Shown here piece after piece: positions 43,432 to 52,175 of a stretch of DNA of 64,000 nucleotides. Below the pieces are notes generated by a model that was given only the letters and a program-made list of their open reading frames with translations, searched no databases and had not been told where the DNA came from. The stretch covers positions 1 through 64,000 of the forward strand of contig DAOQUL010000016.1 in NCBI GenBank assembly GCA_035341015.1. The letters are read 5' to 3'. Each line of letters opens with the position of its first letter. The first letter of the stretch is position 1. A program made the translations under genes and the position numbers. The stretch is from JAKQIM01 sp029557965 (lineage in GTDB: Bacteria > Chloroflexota > Anaerolineae > Anaerolineales > UBA4823).

Positions 43432-44415
43432 ATGGAATACAGAGAACTAGGACGCACAGGTTGGAAGGTTTCAGCATTGAGCTTTGGGGCCTGGGCCATT
43501 GGCGGCACCTGGGGACCCGTGGATGAGGCCGAATCTTTGGCCGCGCTGCAGAAAGCGGTTGAGATGGGGGTGAACTTCATCGACACCGCAGATGTGTACG
43601 GCGATGGCATCAGCGAGCGCCTGGTGGCAAAACTGCGCCGCCAATGCAAAGAGACCATCTATGTGGCTACCAAAGCCGGGCGGCGCCTGGACCCTCACGT
43701 GGCTGAGGGCTATAACCGTGCCAACCTGACGGCCTTTGTAGAGCGCAGCCTCAAGAACCTGGATGTGGAAGCGCTCGATCTCTTACAACTCCACTGCCCG
43801 CCGACTCAGGTTTACTACATGCCCGAGACCTTTGGGGTTTTGGACGACCTGGTGCAGGCAGGCAAGCTGCGCTATTACGGCGTCAGCGTAGAAAAAGTAG
43901 AAGAAGCGCTGAAAGCCATCGAATATCCCAACGTTCAAAGCGTGCAAATTATATTCAACATGTTCCGCCAGCGCCCGGCAGAGCTGCTGTTTGAGCAGGT
44001 CAAGAAACGCAAGGTAGGCATCCTGGCGCGCGTCCCGCTGGCATCAGGCATGCTGACGGGCAAGTTAAAGCCAAACAGCGCTTTCTCGGCCGATGACCAC
44101 CGGGCCTTTAACCGCCAGGGGCAGGCCTTCGACCGGGGCGAGACTTTTTCGGGCGTGGATTATGACCTGGGCCTGGTCGCCGTCGAAGAACTGAAAGCCA
44201 TTTGCCCGCCTGGAATGAGCCTGACCCAGTTTGCCCTGCGCTGGATCCTGATGTTCGATGCCGTCACCTGCGCCATTCCGGGGGCCAAACGCCCGGCCCA
44301 GGCAGAGGAGAATTTTGGGGCGGTCAACCTGTCCCCCATCTCGGCTGAGACCATGCGCCAGGTACAAGCGATCTACGATCGCGCCATTCGCGAGCAAGTA
44401 CACCACTATTGGTAA
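43432..44415 (+). CDS. Aldo/keto reductase
   Basis: A 327-residue TIM-barrel oxidoreductase. The catalytic tetrad is present: D51 and Y56 in FIDTADVYGDG, K81 in VATKAGR and H121 in LLQLHCPP. The NADPH-binding end is IPGAKRPAQAEENFGAV. It reduces aldehydes or ketones, possibly sugars; the substrate is not predictable. GAGGAG lies 6 bases before the ATG at 43432. An upstream in-frame extension to 43321 has no support. A double-GNAT gene follows after 45 bases. Confidence 0.93.
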   Translation: MEYRELGRTGWKVSALSFGAWAIGGTWGPVDEAESLAALQKAVEMGVNFIDTADVYGDGISERLVAKLRRQCKETIYVATKAGRRLDPHVAEGYNRANLTAFVERSLKNLDVEALDLLQLHCPPTQVYYMPETFGVLDDLVQAGKLRYYGVSVEKVEEALKAIEYPNVQSVQIIFNMFRQRPAELLFEQVKKRKVGILARVPLASGMLTGKLKPNSAFSADDHRAFNRQGQAFDRGETFSGVDYDLGLVAVEELKAICPPGMSLTQFALRWILMFDAVTCAIPGAKRPAQAEENFGAVNLSPISAETMRQVQAIYDRAIREQVHHYW

Positions 44416-44460
44416 ACCGTACCGGGCGTCGACGGCCTGGCAAACGATCTGAGGAATAGT

Positions 44461-45387
44461 ATGCCTGACGTATTGAAAGATATCATCCTCCGCCATCCTA
44501 CGACTGAAGATGCCCCGGCTGTTATTGAAATGATGGTGGCGCGAGATATCGCTGAGTACGGCGAACCCGATTCCAGCCTGGAAGACTTACTCGATCAATG
44601 GTCCGATATTTCTCTTGACCAGGATGCCTGGCTGGTGCTGACGCCAGAGGAACAGATGCTTGGGTATGCGGCGGTTTATGGGGGTGAGCAGCGGTTTAAC
44701 TTTGATCTCTATACACGCCCCGGCCTGGCACACCCTGGTTTGACCCAATACTTGCTGGAGCTGTGTGAAGCACGCGCCGCAGAAAAACGCCGGGCCAATC
44801 CGAGCCTTCAAACTACCGCCGCGCTCATCGTTTCGCTCGTTAACCCGGTAGAATTGCAAATCGTTGGAGAATTGGGCTATCTGCCGTACCAATACTATTT
44901 TGGCATGCGCATCAGTTTTGATGGCCCGCCCCCTGCTCCTGCCTGGCCTCCAGGCGTCATGCTGCGCAACGCAATCCCTGAACAAGATGCGCAGTTGATC
45001 TACGATTTTATCCAAGAGGCCTTCGACCAACCCGGTCGCGTCCGGCCATCTTTCAAAAGCTGGCATGATTTCATGCTGGGCGCGAGCAACTTTGATGCCA
45101 GTCTATGGTTCTTGGCCTTTCGCCAGGAACAATTGGTTGGAGCAATCTTGTGCTTTGACTATGAAGAGTATGGCTGGGTGCGGCAGTTAGGGGTCTCTCC
45201 ACAGTGCCGGGGCCAGGGCATCGGGTCAGCCCTGCTACAGTATGTTTTTGGCGTTTTTTATGCCCGCGGTCATAACCGGGTGGGGTTAAGCGTTAATGCA
45301 AACAACCAGAATGCCTGCCACCTCTACGAACAGGTGGGCATGAAACGTTTACAGCAGTATGCAGAATGCAGAAAGACGCTGAGCTGA
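44461..45387 (+). CDS. Double-domain GNAT acetyltransferase
   Basis: A 308-residue protein of two GNAT halves. The N-terminal half (about 1-150) starts IILRHPTTEDAPAVIEMMVA. The C-terminal half (about 160-305) has the acetyl-CoA loop RQLGVSPQCRGQGIGSALLQ and the closing VNANNQNACHLYEQVGMKRL. The N-terminal half lacks a clear acetyl-CoA loop and is probably inactive. This layout resembles MshD-like proteins, but the substrate is unknown. Its start is ATG 44461. Confidence 0.88.
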   Translation: MPDVLKDIILRHPTTEDAPAVIEMMVARDIAEYGEPDSSLEDLLDQWSDISLDQDAWLVLTPEEQMLGYAAVYGGEQRFNFDLYTRPGLAHPGLTQYLLELCEARAAEKRRANPSLQTTAALIVSLVNPVELQIVGELGYLPYQYYFGMRISFDGPPPAPAWPPGVMLRNAIPEQDAQLIYDFIQEAFDQPGRVRPSFKSWHDFMLGASNFDASLWFLAFRQEQLVGAILCFDYEEYGWVRQLGVSPQCRGQGIGSALLQYVFGVFYARGHNRVGLSVNANNQNACHLYEQVGMKRLQQYAECRKTLS

Positions 45388-45532
45388 AACATGCCTCTCC
45401 AACCTTGAGCTTATGGCTGAATTGCGTGATGTCAGTGCTTCTATGCATTGGCAAAGCGGCTGTAGGGCTGCCAAAGCCATGAGTTCCGCAAATATCTGGA
45501 ACTCACCCGACCGCTTTTGAGCAGTTTCCGTC

Positions 45533-45562
45533 TTGCGTTGGGCGGTTGTTTGGTTGTACAAT
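45533..45562 (+). promoter_or_regulatory. Promoter of the GH27 alpha-galactosidase gene
   Basis: TTGCGT (45533-45538) and TACAAT (45557-45562) are spaced by 18 bases, giving a leader of about 45 bases. The block GGTTGTACAAT is shared with the promoter at 8490-8518. The rest of 45388-45612 shows no gene. Confidence 0.6.
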
Positions 45563-45612
45563 GGTAAGGGGTTGTTGGGAAAATCGCCACACCCAATATA
45601 GAAAGGACTTGT

Positions 45613-46758
45613 ATGCCGCTTGCGCTTACCCCACCGATGGGATGGAACAGTTGGAACATGTTCGGCGCCACAGTCAATGCCGATGTCATTATCCAGGTTG
45701 CCGATGCATTTGTTTCCGCGGGGCTGAAGGATGCCGGGTACCAGTACATTGTGATTGACGACCATTGGCAGGGTGGGCGCGGCGAAGATGGCAAGCTCTT
45801 CCCAGGCGCGCAGAAATTCCCAGATGGCATGAAGGCAGTGGCAGATGCCGTGCACGCCAGGGGCTTGAAATTTGGCATCTATTCAGACGCGGGGACAAAA
45901 ACCTGCGGCGGGCGACCTGCCAGCCAGGACTACGAAGAAATCGATGCCCGCACCTTTGCCGAATGGGGCGTAGATTACCTCAAATACGATTGGTGCCACG
46001 CAGAGGATACGCGCGCCAATGCCGAGTACCGTTACCGGCGCATGGGCGAGGCTCTAAAAGCCACCGGACGCGAGATCGTCTACTCGATCTGCGAATGGGG
46101 TCACCATAACCCCTGGCTGTGGGGGATGCAGGTGGGCGGCAATTTGTGGCGCACCACCGGCGATATTGGCGATGCGTGGAAAGACGTTGCCGTGCCGTGG
46201 GGTTGGCTGTATGGGATTGAGTCGATTGGCTTTGAACAGCAGCGCGGCCTGGAGCAATATGCCGGGCCCGGGCACTGGAATGATCCCGATATGCTGGTGG
46301 TAGGCCTGAAAGGCAGCAGCCGCGAGATCGCCGGCGCAGGCTGTACCGACATCGAATACCGCACCCACTTCAGCCTGTGGTGCATGCTGGCTGCCCCCCT
46401 GATGATCGGCTGTGACGTGGCGCACATGGATATCGCCACGCACGAGATACTGCTCAATCGCGAAGTGATCGCCCTCAACCAAGACCGGTTGGGGCGGCAG
46501 GGTTTTCGCGCCTGTCGCAGTGGGCTGGTTGAGATCTGGAAAAAGCCGCTGGCTGAGAAGGCCGTGGGGGTGGCCCTCTTCAACCGGGGTGATAAGAAAT
46601 GCACCGTTCGCGCCCATTGGTCTGACCTGGGGCTTAACGGGCGCTACCGCATACGCGACCTATGGCTGCACAAAGACATAGATTTCTCGGATTGCGAAGT
46701 GAGCGCCGAAGTGCCCGCCCACGGGTGCGTGGTGCTGAAACTGCAGCCAATGGATTAG
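45613..46758 (+). CDS. GH27 alpha-galactosidase
   Basis: A 381-residue retaining glycosidase. The N-terminus TPPMGWNSWNMFG is the family signature, the nucleophile is D126 in VDYLKYDWC and the acid/base is D184 in WRTTGDI; GPGHWNDPDMLVVG is also typical. A C-terminal beta domain spans about 290-381. It releases terminal alpha-galactose from oligosaccharides such as raffinose-type sugars or galactomannan fragments. There is no signal peptide, so it is cytoplasmic. AAAGGA precedes ATG 45613. It may use sugars brought in by the galactan-operon importer, although it lies 9 kb away. Confidence 0.95.
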   Translation: MPLALTPPMGWNSWNMFGATVNADVIIQVADAFVSAGLKDAGYQYIVIDDHWQGGRGEDGKLFPGAQKFPDGMKAVADAVHARGLKFGIYSDAGTKTCGGRPASQDYEEIDARTFAEWGVDYLKYDWCHAEDTRANAEYRYRRMGEALKATGREIVYSICEWGHHNPWLWGMQVGGNLWRTTGDIGDAWKDVAVPWGWLYGIESIGFEQQRGLEQYAGPGHWNDPDMLVVGLKGSSREIAGAGCTDIEYRTHFSLWCMLAAPLMIGCDVAHMDIATHEILLNREVIALNQDRLGRQGFRACRSGLVEIWKKPLAEKAVGVALFNRGDKKCTVRAHWSDLGLNGRYRIRDLWLHKDIDFSDCEVSAEVPAHGCVVLKLQPMD

Positions 46759-46802
46759 TACACGCCGTTCTTGTTTATGTAAACATACTTTGTGGGGAAA
46801 CA

Positions 46803-48761
46803 TTGATCAAACGCTGGCTTGCACCACCGACCTTCAAGGATGATGAAGAAAAAAACCGCCGCGCCGGACTGCTCAACGCGACGATTCTGTTCATTCTGGC
46901 TTATACAGCCCTTGTGCTGAGCGGAAGCTGGATTGGCGGGCAGCTCCCGGTTGCCACCCTGGCAATCAACGCCCTTGCTTTTGCCGGAAGCCTGCTGCTG
47001 CGCCGTTGGCTATTCCATGGCAAATTGACCCTGGTAGGGCTATGCCTGATCAGCTTTGGCATTGCTATGGTCACTGCTTCTGCCGCCAGCGTAGGCACCG
47101 TCCGCACCACCATCAGCATCATGTATTTGTTCCTGGTGGTCATTGCGGGGAATTTGTTTGGCAGGCGCGGCATCCTTGCATCTACACTGGCATCTTCCTT
47201 GGCAGTGGGCGGATTGATCCTGGCAGAAAACGCCGGTTTGCTCGGCACGCCAGATTACCGGGTGGGGTTCACCCAATGGATCACCTATACCTTCTTGTTT
47301 TTGGTGGCGGGCTATATCACCAACTATGCCTTGCAAACGACCCTGGATGCGCTCAGGCACACGCAAAAAGAGATCGAGGAGCGCAAGCGCACAGAAGAGG
47401 CCCTGCGCGAGAGTGAGCTGCGCTGGCAGTTCGCTCTCGAAGGCCCCGGCGACGGCGTGTGGGACTGGAACGTGCAAACCAATATCCTGTATTACTCCCC
47501 TCAGTGGAAGAGAATGTTGGGGTATGAAGCTGATGAGGTAGGTGAAGACCTGGGCGAATGGGATCAACGCATTCATCCAGATGATCAAGAACGCGTCTAT
47601 AAAGACCTGAACCAGCACCTGGATGGACAGACAGAGATCTATGCCAGCGAGTACCGCTTACGCTGCAAAGATGGGGGCTATATCTGGGTATTAGACCGGG
47701 GCAAGGTGCTGACACGCACCCTTGATGGGAAACCCCTGCGCATGATCGGCGTTCACACGAACATCTCAGAGCGCAAACGCATCGAAGAGGCCAAGAGCAA
47801 AAGCGAGCTGCGCTTCCGGTCTTTGTTCGAGCAGACGCACGATGCCGTGTTCATCATCAACCTGGATGGACGCCACCTGGCAGCCAACCAGCGCGCATCC
47901 GACCTACTCGGCTACTCGCCCGAAGAGATGATCGGCTTATCGATCCGCGATATCTCAGCCGAATACGATCACAGCACAGATGTATTTTCAAAACTGATGG
48001 CTGGCGAGATTGTGCCCCTCTTCGAAAGACAATTCCGCAAGAAGGATGGGCGCGTCTTCCCGGTTGAGATCAATGCCGAGCTGATCAGGGATAAGGCCGG
48101 CAAACCTCTGCACATCCAAAGCGTGGTGCGCGATATCAGCGAGCGCAAAGAAGCCGAAGAGGCGCTCAGGGCGGCGAACGAACAACTGAGCTTACGCGTG
48201 GCAGAGGTAGAGCAGCTACAAGCCGAGCTGCGCGAACAAGCCCTGCACGACCCGTTGACCGGGTTGTACAACCGCCGCTACCTGGCTGAGATGCTTGAGC
48301 GAGAGATCACGCGCTCAGAGCGCGAAGGGAACCCACTCAGCATCATCGTCTCAGATATCGACCACTTCAAAGATATCAACGATACCTATGGGCACCAGGT
48401 GGGCGACCAATTCTTGATCAAGATTGCCGGCCTGATGGCTGGGTCGACGCGCAAATCCGATTTTGTCTGCCGCTATGGGGGCGAGGAATTTGTGCTGGTA
48501 CTGCCTGGCGCGTCCCCTGAATCAGCCGAGCGCCGTGCTGAGAAGATCCGGCAAAAATGCGCCGAGATTGTCATCATCCATGAAGGGAGACCTCTGAGGC
48601 TGACCATGTCTTTTGGCGTGGCAAGCTACCCCCGGCACGGCAGCAATGCCGAAGAAACGATCATCAAGGCCGATAAGGCACTGTACAAATCCAAGCAAAG
48701 GGGCAGGAACCTGGTGACGGTGTGGTGCCAAGAAGAGGCAGTTTCATCCCTGTTAGAATAA
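46803..48761 (+). CDS. Membrane PAS-PAS-GGDEF diguanylate cyclase
   Basis: A 652-residue protein from TTG 46803, with GGGG upstream; the longer frame would overlap the GH27 gene. Residues about 20-180 hold five to six membrane helices, followed by a short coiled linker. Two PAS domains follow (about 205-320 and 335-455, e.g. GDGVWDWNVQTNILYYSPQW and HDAVFIINLDGRHLAANQRA), then a coiled coil and GGDEF domain. The active-site motif is GGEEF (559-563), with an inhibitory I-site RxxD (RKSD) five residues before it. It should make c-di-GMP in response to a signal, with product feedback. Confidence 0.94.
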   Translation: MIKRWLAPPTFKDDEEKNRRAGLLNATILFILAYTALVLSGSWIGGQLPVATLAINALAFAGSLLLRRWLFHGKLTLVGLCLISFGIAMVTASAASVGTVRTTISIMYLFLVVIAGNLFGRRGILASTLASSLAVGGLILAENAGLLGTPDYRVGFTQWITYTFLFLVAGYITNYALQTTLDALRHTQKEIEERKRTEEALRESELRWQFALEGPGDGVWDWNVQTNILYYSPQWKRMLGYEADEVGEDLGEWDQRIHPDDQERVYKDLNQHLDGQTEIYASEYRLRCKDGGYIWVLDRGKVLTRTLDGKPLRMIGVHTNISERKRIEEAKSKSELRFRSLFEQTHDAVFIINLDGRHLAANQRASDLLGYSPEEMIGLSIRDISAEYDHSTDVFSKLMAGEIVPLFERQFRKKDGRVFPVEINAELIRDKAGKPLHIQSVVRDISERKEAEEALRAANEQLSLRVAEVEQLQAELREQALHDPLTGLYNRRYLAEMLEREITRSEREGNPLSIIVSDIDHFKDINDTYGHQVGDQFLIKIAGLMAGSTRKSDFVCRYGGEEFVLVLPGASPESAERRAEKIRQKCAEIVIIHEGRPLRLTMSFGVASYPRHGSNAEETIIKADKALYKSKQRGRNLVTVWCQEEAVSSLLE

Positions 48762-48826
48762 GTAAGCCGCGCGGCAAACAACTCTCAACAGGCGACTTTC
48801 CAACATCCAGAAAGGTAAAACCAGAA

Positions 48827-49345
48827 ATGTCCCCACAAAACACTGCCCTGCTGGTCATTGACGTTCAACAAGAGCTCTTCCAAAAATCCACCAAGATCTA
48901 CCAGGCAGAAGCCTTGCTGGCGAACATCAACACCCTGGTTGAGCGCGCCCATCGCGGCGGCGCACCGGTGGTCTATATTCAGCATTCCAGCGACCGGATC
49001 CTATTAAAAGGCTCGCCGGGCTGGGAACTGCATGAGCAGCTCCGGCCCTTGCCTGAGGATCCAATCGTGTACAAAGAACACGGCAATGCCTTCGAAGATA
49101 CCAACCTGGCAGAGATCTTGCAAGGCAAGCACATCACCAGATTGGTGATCACCGGCCTGGTGACGCACGGCTGCGTGAATGCCACCGTCATGGGAGCGCT
49201 GGAGCTGGGCTACCAGGTTACCCTGGTCAAAGACGCGCACAGCAGCTACAGCAAAGATGCCGCCAAGCGCATCGAAGAACTGCATCAAAAGCTGAGCGCG
49301 ACGAAGGCCGAGGTAAAACCTACCCAAGAAATAACCTTCGGCTAA
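48827..49345 (+). CDS. Isochorismatase-family cysteine hydrolase
   Basis: A 172-residue alpha/beta hydrolase. The catalytic triad is D12 (ALLVIDVQQELF), K83 (IVYKEHGNAF) and C116 (GLVTHGCVNATV), with the cis-peptide region LVTHG. Such enzymes hydrolyse amides such as nicotinamide, N-carbamoyl compounds or isochorismate; which one is not set by the sequence. ATG 48827 follows AAAGG at about 12 bases. It converges on the nitroreductase gene across a GC-rich hairpin. Confidence 0.9.
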   Translation: MSPQNTALLVIDVQQELFQKSTKIYQAEALLANINTLVERAHRGGAPVVYIQHSSDRILLKGSPGWELHEQLRPLPEDPIVYKEHGNAFEDTNLAEILQGKHITRLVITGLVTHGCVNATVMGALELGYQVTLVKDAHSSYSKDAAKRIEELHQKLSATKAEVKPTQEITFG

Positions 49346-49363
49346 TGGATGGAACCCCACGCC

Positions 49364-49393
49364 GCGCCGGCAGGAGGGCCTGGCCTGCCGCGC
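49364..49393. terminator. GC-rich hairpin between convergent genes
   Basis: GCGCCGGCAGG (49364-49374) pairs with CCTGCCGCGC (49384-49393) with one bulged C and a 9-base loop. It lies between the 3' ends of the isochorismatase-like and nitroreductase genes. No T run is present. Confidence 0.45.
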
Positions 49394-49399
49394 CCGGGA

Positions 49400-49960
49400 T
49401 CATTCGATGAAGGTGATGGTGTGCTCGCGCCGGGGGGCGCGCTCACCCAGCACTTCATTGCCGTAGCCCAGGGATAAGGCGAACATGGGTTTGAAACCCT
49501 TGGGGATGCGCAGATCATCCAGCAAGAAAGCCCCCTCGGGGGTTTCTATGGCGATCTTGAAGGATGCAAGATAACAACTGCTTAAGCCCAGGGATTGGGC
49601 CGCCAGGGCCATATTCTCCACTGCATTGGCGCAGTCGGCCCCGGCATAACCGGCTTCATCTTCGCCAGAGACGATGATGGCCATCGGTGCGCCCCTGAAA
49701 CTGTCGAAATCTGGATCTTCTGCCCGCAAGCGCAAAGCCTCGACCGGCGATTGGAGCATCACGCGCCGATTCTCAGCCGAGATCTTATCCAGCATGGCCC
49801 GCCTTGTGATGACCGTGAAATGCCAGGGCTGGCGGTTCATGCCCGAGGGGGCAAATTGGCCGCATTGAAGGATGAGGTCTATCTTTTCTTTCTCCACCGG
49901 GGTGGATTCATAACTACGAACGCTTCTCCGTTCGAGGATGGTTTTGATGGTTTCGTTCAT
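49400..49960 (-). CDS. Nitroreductase-family FMN oxidoreductase
   Basis: A 186-residue protein with the family pattern: start TIKTILERRSVRSYESTPVE, FMN contacts QFAPSGMNRQPWHFTVIT, then CANAVENMALAAQSLGLSSC and FALSLGYGNE. It uses NAD(P)H and FMN to reduce nitro compounds or flavins. The ATG at 49960 is chosen because homology starts there and GGGAGA lies 9 bases upstream. A minus-strand TATAAT at 49995-50000 could be the -10 box. Confidence 0.92.
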   Translation of the reverse strand: MNETIKTILERRSVRSYESTPVEKEKIDLILQCGQFAPSGMNRQPWHFTVITRRAMLDKISAENRRVMLQSPVEALRLRAEDPDFDSFRGAPMAIIVSGEDEAGYAGADCANAVENMALAAQSLGLSSCYLASFKIAIETPEGAFLLDDLRIPKGFKPMFALSLGYGNEVLGERAPRREHTITFIE

Positions 49961-50145
49961 GCGGATCGTTTCTCCCAAGTGTGGTGTTGGCATCATTATA
50001 TCGCGAGGCGAAGAGATTATCACCGCAGAGACGCGGAGTGCGCTGAATTTTGAAGGCTATCTCTGCAGTCAGCCGCTTTAATCACAGTAGGCAGTGAAGT
50101 GATTTATAATCAATGTACAGAAAGATGTTTTTAGAGGAGAAGCTC

Positions 50146-50514
50146 ATGCGAGACTACGAGATCGAATTGGAGATTTTCGAAGGCAACCCTGGCCAAGTGC
50201 GCAGGGATGGAAGCTACCCAGAATTTGCCCGGGAAGGCATCTGCGCCTGGATGTATGGGCGACTTCAGGTGGGGCAAAAATTTCACTACCCTGATGATCT
50301 TGGGCAGATGTGCCCCTGGCTGGTGGACAGCCTGACCGGGATGATCCGCGCTCTTGAAAATGGCGGGACCCTGCCCTGGCGCTATACAGGCACGCGCTAT
50401 GAGAAGGTCATTGATCCAGATGGGGTGACAACAGAATTCGTGCGCTGTCCCGATCCCACTGCATGTGTGGTGATCAAGATCACCCGCACAGCGCTGCCCA
50501 TTGAAGAGCCTTGA
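50146..50514 (+). CDS. TIGR04076-like small protein
   Basis: A 122-residue protein, ATG 50146 behind GAGGAG. It has the pattern I associate with TIGR04076: YEIELEIFEGNPGQ, then GICAWMYGRLQVGQKFHYPD, MCPWLVDSLTGMIRALENGG and the end RCPDPTACVVIKITR. Conserved Cys and His residues suggest metal binding. Function is unknown. TATAAT at 50105-50110 is a likely -10 box. Two membrane-protein genes follow closely on the same strand. Confidence 0.75.
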   Translation: MRDYEIELEIFEGNPGQVRRDGSYPEFAREGICAWMYGRLQVGQKFHYPDDLGQMCPWLVDSLTGMIRALENGGTLPWRYTGTRYEKVIDPDGVTTEFVRCPDPTACVVIKITRTALPIEEP

Positions 50515-50545
50515 GCCAAGTTTTGCCTGTTTAGAGGAGGCAAAG

Positions 50546-50980
50546 ATGAAGAATAATGATCTTCTCACCAAAATCCTGGCCGCGGCTGGAACGGCACTGG
50601 TATGGATCCCAGTCTTGCTTCCGGTTGTGTTTTGGCTGGGAGGCCTGGTTCGAAGGGGCCGGGGCAACTTTGATTTTTTGATACCGGCTGAGCTTTCGCC
50701 ATTGGTCATTATTGGCGGAGGTCTTTTGCTGTGGGCTGCACTGCGAGTGCACACACAGGTCAAGCTCATTGCCTGGAGCCTGGGCATTGGGGTGGTCATG
50801 CTGGTGGCATCTCAACTGCTGGCTGTGGTCACCGGGCTGGCCTCTGGCGAGACGGCCATGGGGGGATGGCAGTGGGCGCTCGTCCTTGCCGGCCTGGTCA
50901 TTTACACCCTGGCGGTGATTGCGCTAGGCATCGACGGAATAAGGCTGCTGCAGTACCTGTTCAAATCCAAGCAGGCCTAA
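50546..50980 (+). CDS. Hypothetical four-helix membrane protein
   Basis: A 144-residue protein, ATG 50546 behind GAGGAGG. It has about four hydrophobic segments (roughly 10-32, 45-64, 68-92 and 105-130), short loops and a basic end (LFKSKQA). Not recognised. It lies 31 bases after the TIGR04076-like gene and 39 bases before another small membrane protein, suggesting one transcript. Confidence 0.62.
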   Translation: MKNNDLLTKILAAAGTALVWIPVLLPVVFWLGGLVRRGRGNFDFLIPAELSPLVIIGGGLLLWAALRVHTQVKLIAWSLGIGVVMLVASQLLAVVTGLASGETAMGGWQWALVLAGLVIYTLAVIALGIDGIRLLQYLFKSKQA

Positions 50981-51019
50981 CCCAGTCATCCCAGGCTCGC
51001 TTCATAGGAGGAGATTCTT

Positions 51020-51250
51020 ATGAACACATACTACATCGTAGTTACGATCGTCGTCCTGGCTATAATTGGCCTGTGGTTCCTGGTGGTCAGCAAAAACCGG
51101 AAAAATGACCGTCTCACCCCACTGGCGGGATTAGCCTTTGGATGTTTCATCGCCGGAATTGTCTTTGGAGACGGCATGCCTTTTGGCTACATCTTTATCG
51201 GGTTGGGGATCATCCTGGCCCTGGTGGATATGTTCAGGAAGAAGAAGTGA
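51020..51250 (+). CDS. Small two-to-three-helix membrane protein
   Basis: A 76-residue protein, ATG 51020 behind AGGAGGAG. Its hydrophobic segments are at about 3-23, 32-48 and 52-70, and the end is basic (DMFRKKK), implying the C-terminus is inside. The strong ribosome-binding site and membrane pattern support a real gene. No family is recognised. Confidence 0.6.
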   Translation: MNTYYIVVTIVVLAIIGLWFLVVSKNRKNDRLTPLAGLAFGCFIAGIVFGDGMPFGYIFIGLGIILALVDMFRKKK

Positions 51251-51292
51251 TGAAACCTGGCCAAACGATGGTGCTGGGGAGGTTGGTATTCA

Positions 51293-52153
51293 CTACCCCT
51301 TGAGCGGGCCAGGCCTGAATCCAGGGTGCTCTTTAAGCACCTGGCGCGCAATCTCGTAGCCCTGTTCCATCAACTCATCGGTATGGCGAAAATCCCACAA
51401 AGCAATGGGAGATGGGCTTGCCAGGCCCAAATACAAGAGCGGCACACCGCGGGCGGCTGCCAATTCTAATTCCAGGTCGGCCTGCCGCCTTTCGACAGCC
51501 ATCGAGAGTTTTTCCAAGAAGGCAGGCACCCCCTCGGCAACACCAGGCGTATCCCGCACATCAGTCAGGTCCAAGGCTACAATGCGAGTGGCCCCCATGC
51601 GCAGGGCCGGCTGAACAGGCAGGTTGCTGACCACGCCCCCATCCATCAAGTAGCGGTTATGCCGCTTCACCGGCAGCACCCAGGGGGGTAAAGCGCTGGA
51701 AAACAAGACCGCATCCAACACGTTCTCATCCAGATCGTCGCCGTGCAGCACCGGCTGCCCGCTGTTCAGGTCAGATGACACGATCACCAGTCTCGGCGAT
51801 TGAAAATCTGCAAAGCGCATTTCTTCGCTCAACCCATGGGCAACCAAAAACTCCCGGATGCGGCGCGATGGATCACTGTAGGAACGCCCCATCATGGTAC
51901 GGATTGCCAGCCAAAAGTAATTGGCGGGCAGCAAATCCATATCGACCACTTCACGCCAGGCCGCGGCGAGATGATCCAGGCTGTCTTTAGAGAAGCCGTT
52001 GATCGCCAAAAAGGTGGCATTCACCGAGCCAATCGATGTGCCCACCAGCAGGTCGGGCTGAAAGCCTTCTTCAAGCAGGGCATACAAGGCCCCCACCTGC
52101 AAAGCCCCGCGCGACCCACCTCCGCTGAGCACAAAGGTCAGTTTTTCTTCCAT
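51293..52153 (-). CDS. Patatin-like phospholipase
   Basis: A 286-residue Ser-Asp lipid acyl hydrolase. The oxyanion loop is LSGGGSRGALQ (9-19), the nucleophile is S40 in VGTSIGSVNA, and the catalytic Asp is D171 in LMDGGVVSNL. It resembles RssA/YchK-type patatins that act on membrane lipids. ATG 52153 has GGAAGGA at 9 bases; a longer open frame upstream overlaps the M20 peptidase and is a shadow. The M20 peptidase gene lies 22 bases upstream, so the two are likely co-transcribed. Confidence 0.93.
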   Translation of the reverse strand: MEEKLTFVLSGGGSRGALQVGALYALLEEGFQPDLLVGTSIGSVNATFLAINGFSKDSLDHLAAAWREVVDMDLLPANYFWLAIRTMMGRSYSDPSRRIREFLVAHGLSEEMRFADFQSPRLVIVSSDLNSGQPVLHGDDLDENVLDAVLFSSALPPWVLPVKRHNRYLMDGGVVSNLPVQPALRMGATRIVALDLTDVRDTPGVAEGVPAFLEKLSMAVERRQADLELELAAARGVPLLYLGLASPSPIALWDFRHTDELMEQGYEIARQVLKEHPGFRPGPLKG

Positions 52154-52175
52154 GTGACTCGATTCCTTCCGCGGT

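Noticed and set aside
45349..45855. Minus-strand open frame of 168 codons near the GH27 promoter
   Set aside because: It covers a clear plus-strand promoter and both flanking genes and has no family-like features.
46662..46802. Upstream extension of the GGDEF protein
   Set aside because: It overlaps the GH27 gene in another frame; TTG 46803 has an upstream GGGG and begins the sensible sequence.
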